Part shown: positions 12,250 through 24,086 of the stretch, piece after piece
How the letters are laid out: each line of letters starts with the position of its first letter
Numbering within the stretch: position 1 is the first letter of the stretch
NCBI GenBank assembly: GCA_964017065.1
Contig: OZ024792.1
Coordinates: 3,963,754 to 4,027,753, forward strand
DNA from: Haliclona indistincta
Lineage: Eukaryota > Porifera > Demospongiae > Haplosclerida > Chalinidae
Direction of reading: 5' to 3'
DNA: 64,000 nt
Translations under genes and position numbers: made by a program
Notes under the pieces: generated by a model
Seen by the model: only the letters and a program-made list of their open reading frames with translations
Databases searched by the model: none
What the model was told of the DNA's origin: nothing

Positions 12250-12633
12250 GACTGATGATCTTCAAGGCAGTATTTACGTTTTAAAATTTCACGCAGTCTG
12301 ATAATTAGAAATAGTCGTAAATGTCGGCCTGTAGGCGGGGCTGGCTTAGCTGCAATTCGCCAGCTTGCCTAGCCTGCAACAAGCATGCATGTAAAGACTA
12401 CTAGAGTAAAGCTGCACTTAGCGGCTGAAGCTATCTGGCTATAATTTGCATTTGTAGCAAACAGCATGATACACATATTAAACTGTAGTGAGTTGCAGAA
12501 ACTGAGAGGGTGTGTCGGAACTATTTTTAGCTTCCGCAAATTTCGCATTAACTGGCGCGCACTCGTGCGATAATCGTCAGTGTGCGAAGATTCACTACCT
12601 GTATCGTCGTGTGAGCAGCCGCGTTCATCCATA
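12250..12633. promoter_or_regulatory. Head-to-head intergenic region, golgin-like gene / anoctamin A
   Basis: 384 bases separate two divergent start codons (12249 minus, 12634 plus). It probably holds both promoters. No TATA box is evident at either end. Confidence 0.5.
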
Positions 12634-15600
12634 ATGGCTGAATCTGTAGCACTCAAGGAGGTTAGTTCTGCTGGAGCAGAAAGCGAGAAGACCTACTTAC
12701 TATCAGGCGAGAGGCCACCGTCTGCCAAACGAGTGAGTGTATGGATTTAAGAACGGACACATACACAAACAGACATGGGATAATGCATATGCGGTGCAGG
12801 CATTGCCAAGATTTACGTACGGCAAGTACTCTGTTGAACGACTCGGTTTTGCATTGTAATGCAGTAGTTTATGAAGCCAATAAGGTTGAATCAATATCTA
12901 TGGTAGAATCCAGCTGGATGCATGGAAAAGCGCTATGCACATGTCTTGTTAGCAGAAAAGTGCTAATCAACTGCATGAGTTGCATGCATTTCACATGACT
13001 CTTCTGTTTCCAGGATACAGATGAAAGTGAGACAATTTACTTTAAAGATGGCGAGAGGAAGATTGGTGAGTTTGCACTAAAGTAAAGACAACATTATTGG
13101 TGAGAAAAACAAAAGTTATATGTGAAAGATGTAAGCGTCAAGGAAAGACCAGTCGAGTCACCTGAACAGGAAATATGTAGTTTAGTTATAGTTGGTTATT
13201 TTGTGGGCCACTCCTACTGTATTTATTATGTACTGCAATATCAATAACACATGATGTTATTTCCCTCTAAACAGAGAAAAATAATATTTTGGATGTTTAG
13301 TTAAATATGCCGCTACTTACCTTGTACTCTATAATGCCGCTACTTACCTTGTACTCTATAATGCCGCTACTTACCTTGTACTCTATATGCCGCTACTTAC
13401 CTTGTACTCTATATGCTGCACTTACTTTGTATTATTTTTTAGTTTATAATAATTTAACTACCCGTGCAGTTAGCTATCACTACCTCAATGTCTACCATTC
13501 ACTTCCTCATTTTGGCACCCTTGACTAATCCACCTATAATTAACTGATGTACACCTACAAAAATATGCGTGCATGTGACTCTGATCAGTGTGTTTGCGTT
13601 TAACAGCTTGTAAATTCGACAATGAGTGTCACATGAACTACAGTTAATGATTGTTGTTCATTTTGTTTAGACTTTGTGTTGGTGTACAAAGCAGAGAGCC
13701 AAGAAGACGAAGAACAGAAGAGAAAAATTTTCCTGGATTATCTTAAGGAAGAGGGACTTGAGCTAGAAATACAGGATCCAAAGGTATAATTTTCATTAGC
13801 ACCGCAAAATCACTATAATTATTTTATAGTACTACCATGGAGAGGCGTATTTTGTGAAAGTACATTGCAAATTTGATGCTTTAGCTAAAGCTGCAGAAGA
13901 GCTGATGTTACCAATGCCCATCAAGGTCAGTTTGTCTACTTGTAATCAGTCCCTGTTCAGGTAGTTGCTTTATTTTCAGGAGGTCGATCTTGATCGAAAA
14001 GAAAAGCCATGGTATCGAGATATGTGGTCAAAATGTGGACTTGGTGATCCATTCAACTTTTTCGATCCCAAAATTCCTGCGCAATTCAAGTTGAAGAATC
14101 ACTTTAGTGCCCGATACAGTCATCGCAATCACAACAAGTAAACGCTTATTTGTATGTTCAGCTTACGTTAGCTTTTGTATTTAGATATCTTGGATCTGGA
14201 GACAAAGAGAACTTTTTTAGCAGTGCTCAGCGTAGTGCTATTGTAAGTGACTTTGCCTACAATAATTTGTCAGTATTGTACAATCTATCTTTAGGTATGG
14301 TACATACTGGAGAAAACTCCATATGGCAAAGAGGAAGACGAGATAGGAGTATCTCATCTTGTGGAAGATGGCACCTTCACTGCTGCCTATCCTCTTCATG
14401 ACGTAAGTTCAAAATATGTGTGATAAGACTTTTGTCTGTTGTTTTGTGAGCCTTGATCTCTAAAAATTTTATCTTTCATATAGGGTGACTACCAAGCTGA
14501 AGACAAGGACGATCTTCAAAATGAGCGACAGGTAACATTGCTTATTGTACTGATGATGGCTGTTTAGTGTACTCTGTAATGTACAGCTGCTTCATCATCA
14601 ATGGTCTCACTGGACTAATTTCTATAAGACGCAACCTCTGGAGAACATCAGGTAGCTAGATGCAACTGGCAGCACATGAAATCATTTTCTCTTCTATTTA
14701 GGCACTATTTTGGCGAAAAGGTTGGTTTGTACTTTGCCTGGACTGGATTCTACACTGCATGGTTGATGATTGCTGCTATTATTGGTGTCATTGTAATGCT
14801 GGGTGGTCTCATCACTCTGAGCTTGAACTGGAATCCAAATGCGTAAGTTTCAGAGTATTTTTCTTAACAACACTTCAAAAATAATTATACAGACGTGAAA
14901 TTTGTAATAAGCAAAATGAGGAGTATTTCTACATGTGTCCACCATGTGATGAAACATGTGACTTTTGGTTTTACTCGTCTTCATGCCTTTTTGCTCGAAT
15001 ATCAATGCTGTTTGATAATGTTGGAACATTGGTGTTTGCTGCCATTATGGCACTCTGGGGTAAGCTACTAATAGTAGTTATAGTCATAATGTTGTGTATT
15101 GTTTTAGCGGTTCTCTTCCTGGAGTTTTGGAAGCGTCGTCAGTTTCAGCTACAGTATGAATGGGACACTCTTGGCTATGAGGCTGCAGAGGTACCTGACC
15201 ACAGTATTAGTACACACTCGTTCATTATTAACTCACTACAGGAACGTGAACGTCCAGAATTTGTTATGGCTATCAAAAAGAAAATCACGAACTATCCTCA
15301 AGAAAAGAAACAGCGCTTCAGGATATTCAATCGGGTCCTGGATCGGTATGAGTACATTCAGCCACCAACTATCTTGTGGCCCAAGATTGCTACAGGATTC
15401 AGCATTCTGTTCACACTAGTATGTTTAATGATGATATTCAACTCATAACTGACTAACATTTCTCTGCCAGGTTGCATCGGCTGTTGGTATTGTCTTTGCC
15501 GTGATCATTTATCGAATGGCTGTCTCTACACTTATTTATAGGCTGATCAAAAACTTTCCGGGTGGTCCCAGTATAGCAGATCTTGCTGTGAGCATCTCTG

Positions 15601-17594
15601 GTGCTTGTCTACAACTGGTAGCAATCACAGTAATGAATGTTGCATACGAGTACTTGGCTATTTGGCTGACTAAATGGGGTAAGCTTTCTCATAATACATG
15701 TAATTGTACAATCTTTGTCATAATTTTCCTTCATACTAGAGTTACATCGCACACAGACTGAGGTGGAAGATTCATTTACATTCAAGATGTATCTGTTTCA
15801 GTTCATCAACTACTATGCTTCACTGTTCTACATTGCATTCTTCCAAGGACGGTTAGCTTATTCTATAAGTTAGCATTCAGCATTCATCTCCAATTTGCAG
15901 GTTCACAGGTAACCCTGGTGCCTACTTGAGGATTGGACCATTTAGACTTGAGGAATGTCCTACCTATGGATGCCTGCTCGAGTTGACCATTCAATTAGGA
16001 ATTATATTTGGTGGAAAGCAAATTCTAAACGATGTCACTGAACTGGGAATTCCGTAAGTAACAATTGATCAACAAAGCAAATGCACTCATGATCACTTTC
16101 TGGTTTGTTTAAAACAGTTATGCGAAAACTATTCTAAACAAAATTATCCGTTGGATCAAGGAGAAGAAGAGAGGGCCAGCAGAAGAGGATGATGTGCTAA
16201 CACGCTGGGAGGTAGATTATGAAATGGTTCCAGTCGATTCACATGGAATGTTTTTTGAATATCTTGAGCTTGGTATTTAAAAACAGATTTCTACTGATTG
16301 TTGGTTTATTGTTATGATTTCATTGCAGTGATACAGTATGGGTTTGTCACTCTGTTTGTCGCGGCATTCCCTCTTGCTCCATTCTTTGCTTGGATTAACA
16401 ACGTAATTGAAATCAGACTGGATGCTCACAAGTTCATTCAAGTGTTCCGTCGACCAGTTGCTGAGCGAGCCCAGGACATAGGTGAACATAATTCTATGCA
16501 TGATTAGAGACTAATTCAATACTATTCTACAGGTGCATGGTTTGGTCTACTAGAGTTTGTCACCAAACTGTGTGTGCTAACCAATGCATTCCTGATTGCT
16601 ATAACATCAGATTTCGTCAATCGCTCAGTCTATAGTCTGGTCTACAATAACAACAAGACTCACGCTGAGCTGTGTGAAAGTGGTAGCGTTGTAGTGGAGG
16701 GATGTGAGGAGTCACTTGGTCTCACAGCATGGTCAACTTCACCGTTTGAGCTGTCTACACTGCTCCAGCCACAAAACAGCAATAATACTCTGACCAATTT
16801 CCCATTCTATGGTGTCCAGCTGCTACATGGTTACAATATGACAACTGGAGACAAGCTAGAGGTATAACTTGTAACATAGTAGCAGAACAATGATTATCTT
16901 TTCTTTTGAATGTAGACTCTGTATCTTCCGTTCATTGATGAGGCCTGTATTCAACGTAATGGTTTTGCTAATTTCAGTCTCAGCAACCTCACTGAAGACA
17001 CGCCAGGAACACTGCACTACAGTGACTTCTATAACAATCCAAATTTCCAGAAGTTGCTACTAACCACTGCAGAAGTAGAAGATGTTTCTTCAGGTGATCC
17101 AGAGAGAATCACATCAGTCGTTGGAACCTGCTTTATAAAGAATACAACTTGTCGGTTAGTTGCAACCATTATTCCTACGAGTGTTTACTATATAGGAGTG
17201 TTTGTACTACAGATGAAACCACGAATGCTAATTTTATGGTTACTGCTTTATTACATGGACTTCTGTTGTTCTGTTACCTGATATGCATTTTTCAATTCAC
17301 AGTTTCCGTGGTCAAGTTACACCTGACAACGAGTTCCCACTGCCATACTGGCGTGTTTTGACTGTCAAGCTTGCATTTGTGCTCTTATTTGAGGTATTTA
17401 ACTATTAATTTTTTATTTGAGCTAACATTTTTTGTTTCTAGAACGTGATATTTATCATTGGCATTCTCCTGGACTGGCTGGTTCCTGACGTTCCTCAGAG
17501 TGTGCGAGATGAGATTAGGAGAGAAAAGTTGCTGGCTTCTAAAATAAATGCTGAAATGTCACTCAGTGAACCACCTCAACCCATTGAGCCTTGA
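12634..17594 (+). CDS. Anoctamin (TMEM16 family), paralogue A
   Basis: Twenty-two exons: 12634-12732, 13014-13065, 13671-13783, 13830-13925, 13980-14137, 14185-14242, 14295-14402, 14484-14531, 14587-14651, 14702-14842, 14893-15059, 15108-15190, 15242-15418, 15471-15678, 15740-15851, 15901-16053, 16118-16272, 16329-16481, 16533-16861, 16916-17154, 17303-17393 and 17442-17594. Phases close to 985 aa. The protein has the anoctamin dimerisation N-domain ([18 protein letters not shown]), the loop WTGFYTAWL, multiple TM segments, and the TM7-TM8 signature FFEYLEL ... [10 protein letters not shown]. That signature contains the acidic residues (two Glu in EYLE, Glu and Asp in EIRLD) that bind Ca2+ in known TMEM16 structures. 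Members are Ca2+-activated chloride channels or lipid scramblases; which applies here cannot be read from sequence. It is a tandem paralogue of the next gene. Confidence 0.95.
13307..13440. repeat. 27-bp minisatellite in anoctamin A intron 2
   Basis: About five tandem copies of atgccgctacttaccttgta plus a ctctata tail. The last two copies are shorter or diverged. Intronic and non-coding. Confidence 0.85.
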
Positions 17595-17975
17595 TTGATG
17601 ATTCATAACTTACTAGCTAGCTAGGTCATGAGTATGATACATAACTGTTTTAAGTAGTTAGCTGCATAATAGTCATGATTTTAAGCATAATATTGTGAAG
17701 TGTTTTCTCTTGCCATTATAAAGTTACAGTTGTAATGTCAATCATTCACACTGCACGCATTGTACAATGCATTATCACTGAATAACCCTGTCTTGTACTA
17801 CACCATCTGTCGCTATCGTTACGACCACGTGCACTGGTGTAGGCATTGTAGTACTACAATCCAAACATAACCTCCGGTTACCTGTGCAGTACTACTGCCG
17901 GTACATAGGGAGCTCTGTGAGCACTAGGGCTGTTTCGCACACGTGAGTGGTAAAAACCTGACAGTCGGAGGTGCC
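17595..17975. other. Intergenic, anoctamin A 3' end to anoctamin B exon 1
   Basis: 381 bases. It contains the 3' UTR of paralogue A and the upstream region of paralogue B. No other feature recognised. Confidence 0.5.
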
Positions 17976-20900
17976 ATGGCTGAGCCTGCAACTGATCATG
18001 ACTCTCTGGAGTTGCAAACTAGCAGCCAGCAGGAAGACGAAGCCCATATTCAGGAGCATGCAACGCTAACGGAGAGAACTCATCTACTGCGACGCAAACT
18101 ACGACTAGAAGTGAGTTCAAACTGTATTACTGGTATCCCCGATAAAATACTTTCGGCTAAGTGGCGCGAAGCAGTAGCTCACCTTGTTATCAGTATTGAT
18201 TATCAGTAGTTAAGCATTTTATTGCCGATGCAATTGCTCTGTTGCAATCCTGACAATATAGTGACAAACATTTGGAACAAGATTCGAGTATCCATCTAGT
18301 TACTTTACAGTATAGTTCAACATCTACCTAGCTTGTATGGTGTAAACATTTCATGAACTCTATTCATGTACTCGTGCTCAAAAAATAGCACTGAAGGTCA
18401 ACTAAAAACGTTATGATACATACAGTCTAGCAACTCAGTGATTCAGCCTTTGGATACAATAAGAGCATCTTATGAGATCAATATACAACTACTCAATCAG
18501 TTCATGCACACAGTATTATTTCTTACAAAATAGCCTATCCTTTTTCATTTGCGGGAGAGGGTCATAGTCAGTAGTATGCTATACCGATAAAACAAATGTG
18601 TGACATGTAGCTAAATTGCCAAACCAGCAAATTGAATTGACCACAGAATTTTTCGTTGTATGGTCAGGCATGAATGGATGGGTCAATTTATAAACCATCT
18701 ATTTTTGTAACCATACATACTTGTAGTATGATAAAGCATTGTTTTATCAGTGTAACCATGCTCAGGTTGTCAACTGGTTTAAAACATTAACTTGACTCGA
18801 ATTGCATATGAACACACACAGTGGACAATACATTTACAACTACAGACACAAAGGAGCCTGTAGAACACAGCACAAGTATTTACTGTTACATCAGTCTCGC
18901 ATGGCCTAGATACTGTCCTATCCAATACCTACAGACATATCTAGCCTCTTGCTGCTAATGATGCTGCTTTTAGGAAGGCTAACATCCTGACTGACTCAGC
19001 AACCGTCATTACCACTGAGTTATTTTTGTAGTGGCAAGGAATATTACAACAATGCTGGCGGTAACCATTAGTCTAAGATACTAGCCTAGGTCATGATGCA
19101 CATTGTGCGTCTGTCTGATCCGCTGCAGTGCTAGAGCTGCTGCTGTTGCTTGACTGCAGTCTGCAAGCATTATGTAATGTAATAACTTTACTATGACGTA
19201 CGTACGTACGTACATACATGGTAACCGGTACGGCATACGGTATGGGTAACGTACGTCGCAGCAGTAACCGGTACCACACCTACAAACTGGAAACGAATCT
19301 GCACCAGTACCACGCCCTGCTGCTGGTTATATATAGCCTCATCTGCTCCAATCAGTGGCGCGGTTAGTTGCAGATATGGCTGAGCCTGTTCAATACCCGT
19401 CTCTGGATCCCGAAAAGACAAAAGACGAAGAGGTGACTAAGACTCGTATAGGGTTTGAAGGGCTCGTGGACGAAGAAGATAAGACTAAAAAGCAAGAGGA
19501 AATTGAGCTGCTGCCATCTGCGTCGGGAGAGAGCCGCCAACGCCCTAAGGCTAGTTGAGAACATTTACAATGTAGCAAGCTACTGCAGTGTGGAGTTGTC
19601 ATGCGGAATAAAGCAAACTTCTGAATGATGTAGTTAGCTCGTGCAGTGTTCCGTATAATGACTATACCCCTGGCAGGCCGGTCATGCTGTGTTGCATCCA
19701 GTATATACTAACATGCTCAGTATTATGACCAGTATATCCACAATACACGTATTGTGTTGAGAATAGTGCATGTCTATATTTACCTCTAGACTCTAAGTTG
19801 CTATTTTTGGCATAATACTCAAGTGATAACAGTAGTACTATGAATTGGGTGTTAGAATGTGTTAACCCTTGCTTGGCTAGATTAAACATTCCTGTCAATA
19901 TGTGGATTCTCAATACATTCCATACTGTATTTCAAGTTGCTATCCACTGGATGTTTATGTTGTATGTTTACTTTAAGTTCACAATAATAGTTCATTGATA
20001 CTTTTTATGATACGAAACAGTACAAACTGACATCTCTATTCTTCCATGCATATTGCAGCTAGTGTATCACTGCATTAGGAAGGAAGGCAATGAGTAATAA
20101 GAGATAATCAGTCTGGAGACAATGGTTATTTATTAGGGTCACCTTTGGAGCTCTAACCATGAATACTGTATTTTTGACTTTGAGTATACAATTTAGAGTA
20201 TGCACGTTGTGTGGTCATAACATTGTCTTAATCGCTGGCTTTTATGTTGACATTATTTGTCATTTAGAGCTTTGTGTTTCGTTTTCATTTTAGAGAGAAC
20301 CAGAAGAGAGCGACACTGTGTACTTCAAGGATGGAAAAAGAAAAATCGGTAAGAGAGTTTTACATTCCTGGGTAGGGTTGTTCATTGCTAGGCATGCTCA
20401 TTGCTAAGTGTATTGAATGGTACTGGGTGGTAACATCATATATTGCATTTTTGAATGCAATAGCTCTCGTCATAGCAACATAATCTCCTTATACTGTAGT
20501 TCCAAGTATCTAATGAAACTTGTATGATCTCTCAAGTGCCTGGTGCTTTCATGTCATTTTTTGGTGTCCCAAGCAAATTATATCAACTTTGTGGTTTTGA
20601 CTAAGAGCTTACTTTGTGTGGGACAACATAATTATACAAGTTGAAGCTTTAAAAGCTTGTTAAAAAGGAGCTTCTTATCAGTGCTAATAAAGGTCAATTT
20701 AATGTCCTTGGCAAGGTCATTGTGTTTGCTTGTGTGTGGGATGAATTGTGCAATGAACACAGGAGTGTCTCTTGTTGACACAATGTAGTGACATAGTGTA
20801 GTTTGACTAGTGTCGGTGTTGATAGTCTTTGTTCTAGTAAGCCCTTGCTTGATGTATCTGCTCACTTCCTAGACCTGCTAGTGCTCATGTACACAGCATG

Positions 20901-23900
20901 TAGTCTTACAAGTAAAAAAGAATTTGCTAGCTCTTTCATGTTCTATGATCGTTTTTGTTAGATTTTATTCTGACGTACAAATACCGTGTTGAATCGAAGA
21001 AAAGGGGAAAAAAGAACAGTGAAGAAGAGATCAAGAAGAGCAGTGAGAACAGAAAACGGAAGAGAGATTCATACTTTGAAAACCTCGCCAAAGCTGGGTT
21101 CGAGTTTGAGGAGCAGGATCCCAAGGTACGTCTCATAACACACTTTGTATCTATAGTGTTGCTGTCAATTTTTTGTGGAGTCATTTACTACTATTTTATC
21201 TCAATACAGTATTACGATGGAGATACTACCTTCGTGAAAGTACATGCTACCTTTAAAGCTCTTGCCAAGGGTGCTGAAGAACTGCTGATAAGAATGCCCA
21301 TCACGGTACGCTACTATAGTGGATTTTGGTGCAAAGCAGCACATAATCATTTGAATCTCTCATCACATTAGATCTTGTGATCATTTTTTTGTCTTATTTT
21401 GTGTAGCTAGTTTGTACATATTTTTATTGAATTATTGTAGGAGGTTGATCTTCCTCGCAAGGACAAGCCATTTTATCGTGATATGTGGTCAGCTTGCAAG
21501 ATTCGAGATCCATTTGACTTCTTTGATCCCAAGATCCCTAAACAGTTCAAGTTGAAGGACTGCTTTACTGCACCATACAAATGCAGCTGCCACAACAAGT
21601 ATGGCTAGCTCCGCTCACTTTCGCATCTTTATTCTCCACTTTAGGTATCTCAATCATGAAGACAAAGACAAATTCTTTAGCAGTGCTCAACGCAATACAA
21701 TCGTAAGCTATTGTCAAAATTTTGCTATTGTCAAAATTTCACTATTATGTCTTGTTGTTATGCAGACCTGGTTTGTGATGGAGAAGACTAACTATGGTGA
21801 GCAGGAGGATCAGGTGGGTGTGTCTCGACTGCTGCAGAATGGATCCTTCACTGCTGCCTTCCCTCTTCATGATGTAAGCTGCTTGATGGTGTGCTAGAGT
21901 AATTGAGCTATCTGTGTGCTTAGGGTGATTTCAAAGCAGAGGATCGCCACAACCCTGAGAATGAGCGTCAGGTTAGTGACTGCAAGAGAATTGAAAGAAC
22001 CGAGTATTACAGTGTGTACTGTTGTTATAGCTGCTTCATCATCAATGGTCTCACTGGACTAATTTCTACAAAACTCAACCTCTGGAGAACATCAGGTAGT
22101 TTTTGCAATAGTTTTCTCACCTTCAATCATTGAACTTCTCTTAGGCACTACTTTGGTGAGAAGATCGGTCTGTACTTTGCCTGGACTGGGTTCTACACTG
22201 CATGGTTGATGATTGCTGCTTTTCTTGGTATCATTATTATGATTGGTGGCTTCTTTACACTCACTACTGACAACAATGAATTTGCGTGAGTTTGTTCTTC
22301 TTAGAAATTATTCCTATCTTTAATGTACCCTTTCTATAGCCGTGAGATATGCAACGAAGCCAATCGTGAATACTTCTACATGTGTCCATCATGTGATGAA
22401 ACTTGTGACTTCTGGTATTATGCTTCTGCGTGCAACTTTGCTAGAGTGGCATTTTTGTTTGACTATGCTGGGACAGTGCTGTTTGCTGCTATCATGGCTC
22501 TATGGGGTGAGTACAGTTACATAATACCTACTGTTTAATATCAGTGTTGATGATAGCTGTACTTTTCCTGGAGTTTTGGAAGCGTCGTCAGTTTCAGCTG
22601 CAGTATGAATGGGACACTCTTGGCTATGAGGCTGCAGAGGTAAGTAGCATCACTTCATGCTATGCATTATTTCATCCATTGCTGCTTTCAGGAAAGAGAG
22701 CGTCCAGAATTTGTGCAGGCCATCAAGAAAAAGATCAAGGGCTACTCTGAATCAAAGAAAAAGCGTTATAAGATTTACAACAGGGTCCTGGAACGATTTG
22801 AATATATCCAACCATCTCACATATTGTGGCCAAAAATAGCTGCAGCTTTCTCAGTTCTTGTGACCATGGTATGTGCTGTGTGTCTGTATTAAGCATATTG
22901 TATGATCTATATTCTCAGATTATTGCTGTACTTGGAGTAGTGTTTGCTGTACTCATCTACCGTCTTGCTGTCTCATCTTTCTTTTACCGAACGATAAGTA
23001 GACTTGGACTTCCTGGCGGCCCCAGTGTGGCTGATCTTACTGTCAGCATCACAGGAGCATGTATCCAACTTGTTGCTATCACTGTAATGAACTTAATCTA
23101 TGAACGACTTGCCCTCTGGTTGACTAAATGGGGTAAGATTATTTTGTCTGTACACATAGACCCATCTAGTGACATGCACATTTTACAGAGCTTCACAGAA
23201 CTCCAACTGAGTTTGAAGACTCGTTCACTTTAAAGATGTACCTGTTCCAATTTGTCAACTACTATACCTCTCTCTTCTACATTGCCTTCTTTAAAGGACA
23301 GTAAGTAATGCATCGACTTTGTTCGTAAAGTTATGCTACACAACCATACAATCACTATTGTCCTGATTCGCTTAGAACATGGAAATTTGGAGCTGTACCT
23401 GTACTGTAGTTTTATCATTCTAATGGTCTTTCTATGTAGGCTCACTGGTAATCCTGGTGCATACTATCGCATCGGTCCTTATCGTCTGGACGAGTGCTCT
23501 ACTTACGGATGCATGCTGGAACTGACTATTCAGTTGGGAATCATTTTTGTTGGCAAGCAAGCCCTAAATGACATGACCGAACTCGGAGTACCGTAAGCAC
23601 ATACTTTCTTGCTCTTTATTCTTGTGTCCTATTTGTTTCTCAGCTATGCCAAGACTATCATAAAGAAGGTGCTTCGCTGGTACAAGGAGAGGAAGAAGGG
23701 TATAACTGAAGAAGATGACTCTTTTGTCCGTTGGGAGAAGGACTTTGAAATGGTTCCTCTCTCCGGACATGGTCTATTCTTCGAGTACCTTGAGCTTGGT
23801 AAGACAGCTAATAGTGTTCTGTGTTGAGGTTGTATCTTGTCTCTTAGTGGTCCAATATGGATTTGTCACCATCTTTGTTGCGGCATTCCCTCTTGCTCCA

Positions 23901-24046
23901 TTCTTTGCTTGGATTAACAACGTAATTGAAATCAGACTGGATGCTCACAAGTTCATTCAAGTGTTCCGTCGACCAGTTGCCGAGCGAGCCCAGGACATTG
24001 GTAGGTTGAGCACATTAAAACAATGTGTACACTTGACTTCAACTTA

Positions 24047-24086
<40 letters not shown>

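Larger units (their letters stand above)
18111..20293. other. Intron 1 of anoctamin B
   Basis: About 2.2 kb. Holds an ACGT-repeat palindrome near 19198-19216 and the possible alternative promoter and exon at 19328-19612. The rest shows nothing recognisable. Confidence 0.6.
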
